A stretch of 54,505 nt of DNA from an uncultured Lachnospiraceae bacterium (GCA_900539175.1 UQAW01000019.1:1-54505), one strand, 5' to 3'. Counted from the stretch's first letter, positions 8,841 through 17,518 are shown. Notes: generated by a model from the letters alone, not told the origin. Numbers and translations: made by a program.

Positions 8841-9284
8841 ATGGAAAACACCAATGAAATGACAATCGAATTTGACAGCCGCTCTTGTAATGAGGGATTT
8901 GCGAGAGTGGCAGTAGCGGCATTTTGTACACAGTTAAATCCCACATTGGAAGAGGTAGCAGATCTGAAGACTGCAGTATCGGAAGCAATTACCAATGCTA
9001 TTATTCATGCCTATGATGAAGGAGTACATAAGATCCGGATTGAATGCCGGATTGTAGAACATGATCTGTATGTGACTGTTATCGACTATGGTAAAGGAAT
9101 TGCAGATATTTCCAAAGCTATGGAACCACTTTTTACAACCAGGCCGGAACTGGAGCGCTCTGGGATGGGATTTGCATTTATGGAGGCATTCATGGATGAA
9201 ATTACGGTTGTGTCTGAACCTGGAGTGGGAACACAGGTGCATATGAGAAAAAATGTCGGCTGCGGACGCAGTCCGTTTGAATAG
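8841..9284 (+). CDS. spoIIAB: anti-sigma F factor, serine kinase
   Basis: A 147-residue GHKL-fold kinase that holds SigF inactive and phosphorylates SpoIIAA. The ATP-binding N box (TAVSEAITNAIIHAYD), the G1 region (DYGKGIADISKAM) and the G2 region (ERSGMGFAFMEAFMD) are all present. Length matches the family. GGAGG lies 11 bases before the ATG. It is the second gene of the spoIIA operon, with sigF nine bases downstream. Confidence 0.96.
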   Translation: MENTNEMTIEFDSRSCNEGFARVAVAAFCTQLNPTLEEVADLKTAVSEAITNAIIHAYDEGVHKIRIECRIVEHDLYVTVIDYGKGIADISKAMEPLFTTRPELERSGMGFAFMEAFMDEITVVSEPGVGTQVHMRKNVGCGRSPFE

Positions 9285-9293
9285 GAGGCCTGC

Positions 9294-10007
9294 ATGGATC
9301 AAACCCTTATGCTGATTGAAAAGGCACTTGCGGGGGATAAAGCGGCCAGAGAAGTACTGGTAGAACAGAATATGGGACTGGTTTACAGCGTGGTACGACG
9401 GTTTAAAAACCGGGGCGTTGAGATGGAGGATCTGATACAGATCGGATGTGTGGGACTTCTGAAGGCGATTGATAAGTTTGATGTTTCGTATGACGTGAAG
9501 TTTTCCACCTATGCGGTCCCTATGATAACGGGAGAAATTAAGCGCTTTTTAAGAGATGATGGTATGATCAAAGTCAGCCGGTCTTTAAAGGAAGCGTCAT
9601 GGAAAGCATATGCGGCACGGGAAAGTCTGGAGAGGAAGCTGGGACGTGAGCCAAGTCTGAACGAAATTGCAGAGGAGATTCAGGTATCGGTGGAAGAACT
9701 GGCGCTGGCACTGGATGCGAGTGCAGAGGTGGAATCCCTGCATAAAGTAATCTATCAGGGAGAGGGGAATGATATTTCTTTGATGGATCGGATTGAAGAG
9801 CCGGTCAGTCAGGGAGAACTTCTGCTGAACCGGATGCTCCTTGAAGAGATTCTCCAGACACTGGAACCAAAGGAACGGCAGATTATTTATCTGCGCTATT
9901 TTTGTGAAAAGACCCAGTCGGATATTGCAAAAATGCTGAGTATTTCACAGGTTCAGGTGTCTAGAATGGAAAAGAGGATTTTAAAGAAACTAAGAGGTGA
10001 ACTTTGA
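9294..10007 (+). CDS. sigF: RNA polymerase sigma-F factor
   Basis: Forespore-specific sigma factor, 237 residues, normal for SigF. Region 2 is seen as NMGLVYSVVRRF, DLIQIGCVGLLKAIDKFD and FSTYAVPMITGEIKRFLRDDG, region 3 as a helix around LGREPSLNEIAEEI, and region 4 as the helix-turn-helix QSDIAKMLSISQVQVSRMEKR. Order and position after spoIIAB separate it from SigG. The stop codon overlaps the -35 box of a SigG-like promoter that serves the next genes. Confidence 0.95.
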   Translation: MDQTLMLIEKALAGDKAAREVLVEQNMGLVYSVVRRFKNRGVEMEDLIQIGCVGLLKAIDKFDVSYDVKFSTYAVPMITGEIKRFLRDDGMIKVSRSLKEASWKAYAARESLERKLGREPSLNEIAEEIQVSVEELALALDASAEVESLHKVIYQGEGNDISLMDRIEEPVSQGELLLNRMLLEEILQTLEPKERQIIYLRYFCEKTQSDIAKMLSISQVQVSRMEKRILKKLRGEL

Positions 10008-10034
10008 ATAGTTCTTGAAATTTCTGCCATACTA
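10006..10034 (+). promoter_or_regulatory. SigG-type promoter for spoVA
   Basis: GAATA, exactly 17 bases, CATACTA. This matches the SigG consensus (GHATR, 17-18 bases, CATNHTA) fully, and spoVA operons are SigG-dependent in Bacillus and Clostridium. It starts in the sigF stop codon and lies 91 bases before spoVAA. Confidence 0.65.
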
Positions 10035-10125
10035 AGCTTAAAACGTATCTGACGGTAATTTCTGTCTTCGACAGGGAAGGTTTGGTACGCTTGGATACCG
10101 ATCAGTGATAAGGAAAGTGGTAAAA

Positions 10126-10758
10126 ATGAGAGATGTACTTTATATTCAGACGGACAAAAACATGAAAGTGGTGAAGGAAGAGGTTCTGTTGGGTGAGATT
10201 GCAAAATTAAGCTGTTCCAATGCGAAAGTACTTGCGCGTAATCAGATCCGCAGAGTCACTTCGCTTCCGAAGGGGAAATACGGAAGATATGTATTGTCAG
10301 CGACGGATCTGATCCGGGAAATCGAGAAATCGGAGGAAAATGTATACATCACACACATCGGGGAACCTACTTTTGTATTGACGTATGAGAATCCAAACAG
10401 CAAAAATCAGGCGGTCAGTTGGCTGAAGGTGTTGTTGGTCAGTCTGGTTACCTTTTTTGGAACAGGATTTTCGATTATGACGTTTAATACGGATGTGGAT
10501 GTGAGTAAGCTATTTGGGAATATCTATCAGATGTTTACCGGAAATGCTTCCAACGGGTTTACTGTTCTGGAAATTACGTATTCCATCGGAATCGGGATCG
10601 GAGTTGTCTTCTACTTTAATCATTTCGGCAGACGAAAACTTACTCAGGACCCTACACCTATGGAAGTACAGATGCGTTTGTATGAGGAAGATGTAGATAC
10701 AACCATTATAGAGGAAGAGGAGCGGGGAGGACAAGGTTCATGCTGCAGCAATTCTTGA
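10126..10758 (+). CDS. spoVAA: stage V sporulation protein AA
   Basis: A 210-residue membrane protein of the SpoVA channel set, which moves calcium-dipicolinate into the forespore and out at germination. An N-terminal soluble domain (about 1-100) is followed by two hydrophobic segments (about 105-125 and 152-172) and a charged C-terminus. ATG 10126, after AAGGAAAGTGG, fits better than an upstream start at 10105. The C-terminus ends GSCCSNS, and the last 19 bases overlap spoVAB, indicating coupled translation. Identity rests on similarity of the hydrophobic part and on gene order. Confidence 0.88.
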   Translation: MRDVLYIQTDKNMKVVKEEVLLGEIAKLSCSNAKVLARNQIRRVTSLPKGKYGRYVLSATDLIREIEKSEENVYITHIGEPTFVLTYENPNSKNQAVSWLKVLLVSLVTFFGTGFSIMTFNTDVDVSKLFGNIYQMFTGNASNGFTVLEITYSIGIGIGVVFYFNHFGRRKLTQDPTPMEVQMRLYEEDVDTTIIEEEERGGQGSCCSNS

Positions 10759-11159
10759 TGGGGGCGCTGGGGCTGATGGCCGGATTTGTGGCAGCAAGCG
10801 GTGTAGTTGCATTTATCATCAGTATCGGAATCGTTCCGCGTTATGCAGGAATCACAAAAACAGCAGACCAGGTCAGGTGGTACGAAGATTGTTGTATTCT
10901 GGGAGCTGTTCTGGGGAACCTGCTCTATCTTTGGAGTGGACGTCTGCCTTTTGGAACAGCAGGGGTTGCCGTATTTGGTTTATTTGCAGGCATTTATCTT
11001 GGGAGCTGGACCATTGCCCTGGGGGAGGTCGTGGATATTTTTGCCATCATCGCACGGCGGATCGGGCTGACCAGAGGGCTGGGTGCAATTATTCTTTGTA
11101 TGGCTGCGGGGAAAATCCTCGGTTCTCTGCTCTACTTTTATCTGGGATGGGCGCCTTAA
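10740..11159 (+). CDS. spoVAB: stage V sporulation protein AB
   Basis: A 139-residue, very hydrophobic protein with about four membrane segments (FVAASGVVAFIISIGIVPR is typical of SpoVAB), part of the dipicolinate channel complex in the inner spore membrane. It overlaps spoVAA by 19 bases. ATG 10740 is taken as start, with an internal ATG at 10758 possible. Downstream, a 77-base palindrome separates it from spoVAC. Confidence 0.88.
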   Translation: MLQQFLMGALGLMAGFVAASGVVAFIISIGIVPRYAGITKTADQVRWYEDCCILGAVLGNLLYLWSGRLPFGTAGVAVFGLFAGIYLGSWTIALGEVVDIFAIIARRIGLTRGLGAIILCMAAGKILGSLLYFYLGWAP

Positions 11160-11166
11160 AAAGAAT

Positions 11167-11243
11167 TAGGCGATTGCGAAACTCTTTCGGAGTCGCAATT
11201 ACGAATCTCTAAGTCAACTCCGGAAGAGTTTCGCAATCGCCTA
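11167..11243. repeat. 77-bp palindrome between spoVAB and spoVAC
   Basis: Arms of 26 bases at 11167-11192 and 11218-11243 are complementary except for one position, around a 25-base loop. The arm core AGGCGATTGCGAAA recurs as TTTCGCAATCGCCT at 8419-8432, upstream of spoIIAA, so this is probably a small dispersed repeat. No T run follows. It could also dampen transcription into spoVAC. Confidence 0.6.
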
Positions 11244-11272
11244 TTAAAAAGAATAACAGAAGGGAGAGAAAC

Positions 11273-11746
11273 ATGGGAAGCATAAAGAACGAAGATAAGA
11301 AAAAGGAGTATGAACAATATGTAAATCAGATTACCCCGAAAAATAATTTATTTGTACAGATGTTAAAAGCTTTTGTGATTGGGGGACTTATCTGCGTATT
11401 GGGTCAGGGAATCCTGAATTTTTGTAAAGGACTTGGCTTGGATAAGGAGACTGCAGGCAGCTGGTGTTCACTGACACTGATTTTTCTAAGTGCATTGTTT
11501 ACCGGTTTGAATCTTTATCAGAAACTGGTTAGTTTTGGAGGAGCCGGTGCATTGGTTCCGATCACAGGATTTGCCAATTCTGTAGCCGCTCCGGCAATTG
11601 AATATCAGAAAGAAGGGCAGGTATTTGGGATTGGATGTAAAATTTTTACGATAGCAGGTCCGGTGATCCTTTACGGCACACTTGCCTCCTGGATTACAGG
11701 GCTTTTATATTGGGTGCTTCAAATGGCAGGAATTTACTGGGGCTGA
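11273..11746 (+). CDS. spoVAC: stage V sporulation protein AC
   Basis: Core membrane subunit of the spore dipicolinate channel, 157 residues with about four hydrophobic segments. The signature GGAGALVPITGFANSVAAPAI is conserved in SpoVAC. Its N-terminal 30 residues are charged and cytoplasmic. A clear ribosome site (AAGGGAGAG) precedes the ATG. In most relatives spoVAD follows directly; here two glycogen-debranching genes intervene. Confidence 0.93.
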   Translation: MGSIKNEDKKKEYEQYVNQITPKNNLFVQMLKAFVIGGLICVLGQGILNFCKGLGLDKETAGSWCSLTLIFLSALFTGLNLYQKLVSFGGAGALVPITGFANSVAAPAIEYQKEGQVFGIGCKIFTIAGPVILYGTLASWITGLLYWVLQMAGIYWG

Positions 11747-11803
11747 TGAAGAGGGAAAAAGTGAGTTTGTAGGAATTTCAAAAGAAATAAAGAAAAGTTG
11801 ACA

Positions 11804-11832
11804 TTGACGAATGGAAATACCAACATTATGAT
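11804..11832 (+). promoter_or_regulatory. SigA-type promoter for the debranching genes
   Basis: TTGACG, 17 bases, TATGAT. It indicates vegetative transcription of the two glycogen genes independent of the SigG-driven spoVA genes around them. Confidence 0.6.
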
Positions 11833-11840
11833 AAGAAAAA

Positions 11841-11877
11841 GTGGCCGGATAATCCCGATTCGGAGGTATCCGGCCAC
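11841..11877 (+). terminator. leader hairpin before the debranching gene
   Basis: GTGGCCGGATA at 11841-11851 pairs perfectly with TATCCGGCCAC at 11867-11877, followed by CTTTG. It sits just downstream of the predicted promoter. It could end read-through from spoVAC or act as an attenuator; the short T run makes this uncertain. Confidence 0.5.
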
Positions 11878-11914
11878 CTTTGAGTATAAAGATAAGAATG
11901 AGGTATGGCATATT

Positions 11915-13858
11915 ATGAAAACAGCAAAACAATGGAAAGACTGTTATGCAAGTCAGGAATTTCAGGAACGTTATACCTATGATGGTACAGATCTTGGCAT
12001 GACATGTACAGAAGAAGGAACCAGTTTTCTTTTGTGGAGTCCCTTTGCGGAGGCGGTGACGCTGAATCTGTACGGGGACGGCGGTGACAGCCCTGCCAAT
12101 CAGCAGATTCCCATGAGGAAGGAGAAAAGGGGAGTATGGGTGTATCGTACAACGGAATTCCTGCATGGCGTATATTATGATTATGAGCTTGTGATAGAGG
12201 GGGAAAAGAGGATTTCTGCAGATCCCTATGCGAAGGCGTGCGGAATCAATGGAAAGCGCAGTATGGTCATTGACCTGAGAAAGACAGATCCGGATGGATG
12301 GCTCGAAGATCAGCCACCGGCACCGCAAAAGGAAACAATTGTATATGAACTTCATGTAAAGGAATTTTCCTGGGATCAGGCAGGTGGCTTTCCGGAGGAG
12401 AGCCGGGGAAAATATCGGGCATTTCTCTGTGAGGATACCACACTTGAAGGGAAGGGTGTCCATCCGACGGGAATTCCTTATCTGAAGGAACTGGGAGTAA
12501 CCCATGTGCAATTGATGCCGGTATACGATTATGGTTCCGTGGATGAGGCCGGACAACCGGATGCATTTAACTGGGGATATGACCCTGTAAACTACAACGT
12601 GCCGGAGGGTTCTTATGCAACAGATGCTTCCCGTGGGGAGGTACGGGTGCGTGAGTTGAAGGAGATGATCCAGTCCCTTCACCGGAATGGGTTCCGGGTT
12701 ATCATGGATGTGGTTTATAACCATACATATTCTTTGGACTCCTGGTTCCAGAGAGTTGTACCCTGGTATTATTACCGGGTACATGAGGACGGCAGGCCGG
12801 CAAATGGTTCTGCCTGCGGAAATGATGTGGCAAGCGAACGCCCCATGTGCGGGAATTATATTCTCCAGTCCGTCTTGTATTGGGCGGAAGAATATCATAT
12901 GGATGGATTTCGCTTTGATCTGATGGGACTTCTGGATGTGGAGTTGATGAACCGGATTCGGGCAGCGTTGGATGAACGTTATGGAAAAGGAGAGAAGATT
13001 CTGTATGGGGAACCCTGGGCGGCTGCAGAGACGGCAATGGAAAACGGGGCTGTACCGGCATTGAAAATCAATGTAGGACAGTTGGATGAGAATATCGGTA
13101 TTTTCTGTGACAATACGAGAGATGCGGTGAAAGGTTCGGTTTTTGAACGGAAAGAACCTGGATTTGTAAATGGCGGAACAGGATTGGAGGATGCCGTTTT
13201 GAACAGCGTGCAGGCATGGTGTAAAACCCAGAGAAAAGAACTGGGGATCAAGGCGCCCTCTCAGGTGGTCACTTACGTATCAGCCCATGATAATCAGACA
13301 TTATGGGATAAACTGACAGACACGGTTTTAGATGAGGAGCTTAGAAAAAGTGTATATCGTCTGGCAGCAGGAGTTTATATGACCTGTCAGGGAAATCTTT
13401 TTTTTCTGTCCGGAGAAGAATTTGCAAGGACGAAGGATGGAGAAGATAATACGTATAACGCGCCCATTCGCCTGAACCGCCTGGACTGGAGAAAGGCATG
13501 GCAGGAGGAAAAACTGGTAACGTATTATAGAGGGTTGATTGCGCTGCGGAAACATCTCCCGGGATTGTGTGATAAATCGGCGGATGCTGGGAAGCGGATC
13601 TTTGGACAGTGGAAAGAAGAGGGAATCGTCGGTTTCCTTGTGGATAACCGTTCCGAGGAAGAAGTTGTTTTGTGGGAAACACTTATGATTGTGTATAATA
13701 GTAGAATGACTGGTGCAAAAATTGTTCTTCCGAAAGGGGAATGGGAGGTTCTGGCAGATGCGGAAAATACGTTCCGTTGGCAGCACCCACAAGCAGTAGC
13801 AGAACATGTACAGGCAGCTCCGGTCAGTGTACTGATTCTGGGAAAAAGGAGAAATTGA
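11915..13858 (+). CDS. type I pullulanase-like glycogen debranching enzyme (GH13)
   Basis: Hydrolyses alpha-1,6 branch points of glycogen or pullulan. The 647-residue protein has an N-terminal starch-binding/CBM48-like domain (residues 25-130, FLLWSPFAEAVTLNLYG) and a GH13 barrel. The pullulanase marker FNWGYDPVNYNVPEGSY, DVVYNHTY, the nucleophile Asp in DGFRFDLMGLLD, the acid/base Glu in ILYGEPWAAAET, and YVSAHDNQTLWDK are all present. There is no signal peptide, so it acts on intracellular glycogen. ATG 11915 follows GAGG; the longer reading frame from 11798 overlaps the promoter and is rejected. It lies between spoVAC and spoVAD. Confidence 0.9.
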   Translation: MKTAKQWKDCYASQEFQERYTYDGTDLGMTCTEEGTSFLLWSPFAEAVTLNLYGDGGDSPANQQIPMRKEKRGVWVYRTTEFLHGVYYDYELVIEGEKRISADPYAKACGINGKRSMVIDLRKTDPDGWLEDQPPAPQKETIVYELHVKEFSWDQAGGFPEESRGKYRAFLCEDTTLEGKGVHPTGIPYLKELGVTHVQLMPVYDYGSVDEAGQPDAFNWGYDPVNYNVPEGSYATDASRGEVRVRELKEMIQSLHRNGFRVIMDVVYNHTYSLDSWFQRVVPWYYYRVHEDGRPANGSACGNDVASERPMCGNYILQSVLYWAEEYHMDGFRFDLMGLLDVELMNRIRAALDERYGKGEKILYGEPWAAAETAMENGAVPALKINVGQLDENIGIFCDNTRDAVKGSVFERKEPGFVNGGTGLEDAVLNSVQAWCKTQRKELGIKAPSQVVTYVSAHDNQTLWDKLTDTVLDEELRKSVYRLAAGVYMTCQGNLFFLSGEEFARTKDGEDNTYNAPIRLNRLDWRKAWQEEKLVTYYRGLIALRKHLPGLCDKSADAGKRIFGQWKEEGIVGFLVDNRSEEEVVLWETLMIVYNSRMTGAKIVLPKGEWEVLADAENTFRWQHPQAVAEHVQAAPVSVLILGKRRN

Positions 13859-13866
13859 GCAAAACG

Positions 13867-15813
13867 ATGAAGTGGATTTATGGAAAACAGGATTTTAAGA
13901 CGTTGGAGCGGGGACAGGAAAATTGCTACCTGATGACAAATGGATTGGGCGGATTTTCATCCATGACGATAACCGGTTCTGTCTCGAGAAATGATCATGC
14001 TTTTCTGATGGCATGTATTCAGGCACCGAATCACCGATATAATATGGTACACAGACTTCAGGAGCGGCTGAAAATCGGGAAGCAGGATGCGGCAGAGGAA
14101 TACGAGATTTCCAGTCAGGAATTTGCAGACGGACAAAAGGAAAATGGCTATGAATATCTGACTTCCTTTACTTATGAGGACACACCGGTCTGGAGATATC
14201 AGGTAAGAGGTGTGGAGATTCGAAAAGAAGCAGGTATGAAGCAGGGAGCCAATACAGCAGCAGTGCGTTATGAAATCAGAAATATCAGTAGAACAGTCTG
14301 TAGGCTGAGCGTTACTCCATTTCTCCAATTTACAAAAAAGGGCAGCGAATTGCAAATGGGGCAGGAATTTAAGAGAACCGGCAATAAGATTGAAAGTGAA
14401 GGACTTGCATTATATTTCCGCACAAACGGAGAGGTTATGGAAATTCCAGAGAAGGCGGAGACTTATTACTATAGCTATGATGCCTGTGACGGAAGGAGGG
14501 AGACGGGTATTGCCAAAGCGAACCATGAGATTTCCCTGTGTGTAAAGCCGGGACAGACAGAAGCGTTGGAAATCATCTATGAGATGGAGCCGGGGGATGA
14601 AAGTGCCGGGGAGATCATCTGCGAAGTGAAAAAATACCGGAAGAATCTGACAGACAGGGCAGGGCTGCAATCGGAGATGGCAAATGTTCTGGTAAAAAGT
14701 GCAGCGCAGTTTATCTCAAAGCGTGAGTCTACCGATGGAAAGACGATTCTCGCAGGGTTTCCTTTCTTTGAGGACTGGGGAAGGGATACGATGATTGCTT
14801 TGCCTGGTATCTGCATTTCGACCGGACAGTATGAGACTGCAAAGCAGATTCTCAGAACGTTTGCAGTAAATGAAAAGGATGGTCTGATGCCGAATCTGTT
14901 TCCGGAAGGCAAAAATGAACCGATGTATAATACTGTGGATGCGGCGCTTTTGTTTATCAATTGTGTTTATTTGTATTATGAATCGGCAAAGGATGCAGAG
15001 TTTGTGAAAGAGATGTATCCGGTAATGCAGCGAATTATGAAAGGATATCAAACAGGGACGCATTTTGGAATCCGGATGGATGAAGATGGGCTGATTCAGG
15101 CGGGGGAAGGGCTTGCACAGGTTACCTGGATGGATGTCCGGGTTGGCGATATTCTTCCTACTCCCCGTCATGGGAAGCCGGTGGAGATCAATGCGTATTG
15201 GTATAACGCGCTTTGTATTATGGAACAGTTTGCAGTTTTGTTGCATGAGGAAGGGGAGATGTACCGCAGGTTGGCAGGTAAGGTGAAACATGAATTTGCA
15301 GAGAAGTTTTGGATGGAAGAAAAAGGTTGCCTGAAAGACCTTGTTTCCGGAACAGATGCGGACATGCAGATCCGATGCAACCAGATTTGGGCGGTGTCTA
15401 TGCCCTTCACCATGCTTGAGCGGGAAAAGGAACGCCGAATTGTGCAGACGGTGTTTGAAAAGCTCTATACCCCTTATGGGCTTCGGACGCTGGAACAGGA
15501 GGATAAAGAGTTTCATCCTGTCTATGGTGGAGCAATGACGGAGCGGGATCTGGCATATCATCAGGGTACCGTCTGGACATTTCCGCTGGGTGGTTATTAT
15601 CTGGCTTATCTGAAGGTTCATGATTACAGTGAAAAGGCAAAGGAAGTCGTAAAGGAGCAGATGGAAGTGCTGGAAAGTGCAATGCGGGAGGGATGTATTG
15701 GACAACTGCCGGAGATTTATGATGGAAAGAATCCGACTTCGTCAAGAGGGTGTTTTGCACAGGCATGGAGTGTGGGAGAAATCCTGCGGGTATATGAGAA
15801 AATAGAAAAGTAG
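13867..15813 (+). CDS. amylo-alpha-1,6-glucosidase family glycogen debranching enzyme (GH133-like)
   Basis: A 648-residue cytoplasmic protein with an N-terminal GDE domain (GQENCYLMTNGLGGFSSMTITG near residue 20) and a C-terminal (alpha/alpha)6 barrel carrying GFPFFEDWGRDTMIALPGI and GTVWTFPLGGYYLAYLK, hallmarks of prokaryotic glycogen debranching enzymes. It would remove the branch stubs of limit dextrins. ATG 13867 lies nine bases after the upstream stop; TTG 13855, closer to AGGAGA, is an alternative. It is co-transcribed with the pullulanase-like gene and followed by a strong terminator. Confidence 0.88.
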   Translation: MKWIYGKQDFKTLERGQENCYLMTNGLGGFSSMTITGSVSRNDHAFLMACIQAPNHRYNMVHRLQERLKIGKQDAAEEYEISSQEFADGQKENGYEYLTSFTYEDTPVWRYQVRGVEIRKEAGMKQGANTAAVRYEIRNISRTVCRLSVTPFLQFTKKGSELQMGQEFKRTGNKIESEGLALYFRTNGEVMEIPEKAETYYYSYDACDGRRETGIAKANHEISLCVKPGQTEALEIIYEMEPGDESAGEIICEVKKYRKNLTDRAGLQSEMANVLVKSAAQFISKRESTDGKTILAGFPFFEDWGRDTMIALPGICISTGQYETAKQILRTFAVNEKDGLMPNLFPEGKNEPMYNTVDAALLFINCVYLYYESAKDAEFVKEMYPVMQRIMKGYQTGTHFGIRMDEDGLIQAGEGLAQVTWMDVRVGDILPTPRHGKPVEINAYWYNALCIMEQFAVLLHEEGEMYRRLAGKVKHEFAEKFWMEEKGCLKDLVSGTDADMQIRCNQIWAVSMPFTMLEREKERRIVQTVFEKLYTPYGLRTLEQEDKEFHPVYGGAMTERDLAYHQGTVWTFPLGGYYLAYLKVHDYSEKAKEVVKEQMEVLESAMREGCIGQLPEIYDGKNPTSSRGCFAQAWSVGEILRVYEKIEK

Positions 15814-15827
15814 CGGGCAGTCGATCT

Positions 15828-15856
15828 GTATAATTTCTGGAAAATTTCAGATACTA
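15828..15856 (+). promoter_or_regulatory. SigG/SigF-like promoter for spoVAD-spoVAE
   Basis: GTATA, 17 bases, GATACTA, one mismatch from the SigG consensus (GHATR, CATNHTA). It would restore forespore transcription of spoVAD and spoVAE, which the inserted glycogen genes cut off from the promoter at 10006. It lies upstream of the hairpin at 15881, which would then be part of the spoVAD leader. Confidence 0.45.
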
Positions 15857-15880
15857 TGTTCAGCCATAGAATTCGAAAAG

Positions 15881-15932
15881 CAAGAAGTCTGGCTGCCGGA
15901 GTGTGTCTCCGGCTTCAGACTTCTTGTTTTTT
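15881..15932 (+). terminator. strong intrinsic terminator after the debranching genes
   Basis: CAAGAAGTCTG and GCCGGAG on the left arm pair with CTCCGGC and CAGACTTCTTG on the right, followed by six T. It ends the glycogen unit. Confidence 0.85.
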
Positions 15933-15971
15933 GAATCCGGGAACAGTTAAGAAAGGTGGAATTATGCAGAC

Positions 15972-16991
15972 ATGAGCCAGATGAGAGGAAAACAAAGTAC
16001 ACAGTTTGAGAGAGCTGTCTATATTCTGGGAGCTGCTTCTGTCGTTGGGCAGAAAGAAGGGGAAGGGCCGCTTGGCTCTAATTTTGATAAAATAGAACAG
16101 GACCCCATGTTCGGACAGAAGAGCTGGGAGGAAGCTGAGAGTCAGATGCAGGTGGAAGCTGCAAAACTCGCACTGGAAAAATGCGGGCTGAAAGCAGAGG
16201 ACATTCGTATGATATTTGCCGGAGATCTTTTAGCACAGTCTATCGCATCCTGTTTTGGTCTGGTGGACCTGAACTGTCCGCTTTATGGATTGTTTGGAGC
16301 GTGCTCGACGATGGGAGAAGCATTGTCCCTTGGAGCGATGGCGGTTGCCGGAGGGTATGCAAAATATGTCCTTTCTATGACTTCCAGCCATTTTGCCAGT
16401 GTGGAAAAGGAATTCCGGTTTCCGCTTTCTTACGGAAATCAACGTCCGCCGTCTTCAAGCTGGACAGTTACGGGCAGCGGAGCATGCATTGTGTCAGCGG
16501 AAAAAAGCCGGGTAAAAATCAGCGGAATCACTTCGGGAAAAATTGTAGATTACGGTCTGAAAGATTCTCAGAATATGGGGGGCTGTATGGCTCCGGCGGC
16601 AGTTGATACGATTTCCCAGAATCTGATGGACTTTAACCGGAGACCGGAGGATTATGACAAGATTATCACGGGAGATCTGGGCAGTATAGGAAAAGAGATT
16701 TTACTGGAGCTGTTGAAACAGAAGGGATATGACATCGGGGACCGTTATCTGGACTGCGGAATGATGATTTTTGATCCGAATACGCAGGATACCAATGCCG
16801 GAGGAAGCGGCTGTGGGTGTGCGGCATCTGTTTTAGCATCCACATTACTTCCGAAGCTGGAATCCGGCGAATGGAAGCGGATTCTTTTTGTACCTACAGG
16901 TGCACTTATGTCTAAGGTCAGCTTCTTTGAGGGACAGTCAGTTCCGGGAATTGCCCAGGGTGTTGTGCTGGAACACGCAGGAAAGGAGTAG
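15972..16991 (+). CDS. spoVAD: stage V sporulation protein AD
   Basis: Dipicolinate-binding peripheral protein of the SpoVA complex, 339 residues with a thiolase/ketoacyl-synthase-like fold. Typical SpoVAD strings are visible: AVYILGAASVVGQKEGEGPL at the start, LYGLFGACSTMGEAL around the pseudo-active site, GGSGCGCAASVLAS and RILFVPTGALMS near the end. The ribosome site AAAGGTGG is ideally spaced for an ATG at 15964 that gives only a three-codon frame (ATG CAG ACA TGA), whose stop overlaps this start. ATG 15981 is another possible start. Confidence 0.95.
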   Translation: MSQMRGKQSTQFERAVYILGAASVVGQKEGEGPLGSNFDKIEQDPMFGQKSWEEAESQMQVEAAKLALEKCGLKAEDIRMIFAGDLLAQSIASCFGLVDLNCPLYGLFGACSTMGEALSLGAMAVAGGYAKYVLSMTSSHFASVEKEFRFPLSYGNQRPPSSSWTVTGSGACIVSAEKSRVKISGITSGKIVDYGLKDSQNMGGCMAPAAVDTISQNLMDFNRRPEDYDKIITGDLGSIGKEILLELLKQKGYDIGDRYLDCGMMIFDPNTQDTNAGGSGCGCAASVLASTLLPKLESGEWKRILFVPTGALMSKVSFFEGQSVPGIAQGVVLEHAGKE

Positions 16992-16995
16992 AAGG

Positions 16996-17352
16996 ATGGA
17001 TTATTTGAACGCTTTCTGGGTTGGAGGTTTGATTTGTGCGCTCTGTCAGATTTTGCTGGAAAAGACGAAGATGATGCCAGGAAGAGTGATGGTGCTTTTG
17101 GTCTGCAGCGGTGCTTTGTTGAGCTTTCTGAATATCTATGAATCTTTGGCGCAATATGCCGGAGCAGGTGCAAGTGTTCCGTTACTTGGGTTTGGGCATC
17201 TCTTGTTTAAAGGGGTAAAAAGAGCAATTGCCCAGAGAGGAATCCTGGGGATTTTTACGGGAGGTCTGGAAGCAAGTGCAGCGGGCATCAGCGGTGCTTT
17301 GATTTTCGGTTATCTGGCAAGTTTGGTATTTAAGCCTAAGATGAAAGATTGA
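16996..17352 (+). CDS. spoVAE: stage V sporulation protein AE (AEb type)
   Basis: A 118-residue integral membrane protein of the spore dipicolinate channel with about three to four hydrophobic segments and the family strings FWVGGLICALCQILLEKTK and GAGASVPLLGFGHLLFKGV. It starts four bases after the spoVAD stop behind AAGGAG, so it is coupled to spoVAD. It closes the spoVA set; no spoVAF-type germinant receptor gene follows. Confidence 0.93.
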   Translation: MDYLNAFWVGGLICALCQILLEKTKMMPGRVMVLLVCSGALLSFLNIYESLAQYAGAGASVPLLGFGHLLFKGVKRAIAQRGILGIFTGGLEASAAGISGALIFGYLASLVFKPKMKD

Positions 17353-17393
17353 GAAAAGGAAATTCCAGCGGCAGTGTGGACTGTAAGAGAATG

Positions 17394-17457
17394 GTAACAG
17401 ATGTTGAATGGTTACAGAAATGTTACAGTTGCACTTTTGGCGGGACGATAGTATAAT
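17394..17457 (+). promoter_or_regulatory. promoter with three upstream TNACAG repeats
   Basis: A SigA promoter, TTGCAC (17429), 17 bases, TATAAT (17452), is preceded by GTAACAG at 17394, GTTACAG at 17411 and GTTACAG at 17422. The last two repeats have an 11-base period and abut the -35 box, the geometry of direct-repeat sites bound by OmpR/PhoB-type regulators. Confidence 0.6.
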
Positions 17458-17480
17458 GAGAACAAAATGAAATTTTTTGA

Positions 17481-17518
17481 GTACTGTATCAATGATCTGC
17501 GGAGTATTGGTACAGTAC
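17481..17518 (+). promoter_or_regulatory. leader hairpin before tcdA
   Basis: GTACTGTATCAAT pairs with ATTGGTACAGTAC (one mismatch) around a 12-base loop. There is no T run, so it is a 5' leader structure of unknown role. Confidence 0.5.

Noticed and set aside
11705..12898. 397-codon open frame on the minus strand
   Set aside because: It is antisense to the pullulanase-like gene, whose motifs are intact; the translation is His/Pro/Ile-rich with no recognisable domain and no ribosome site.
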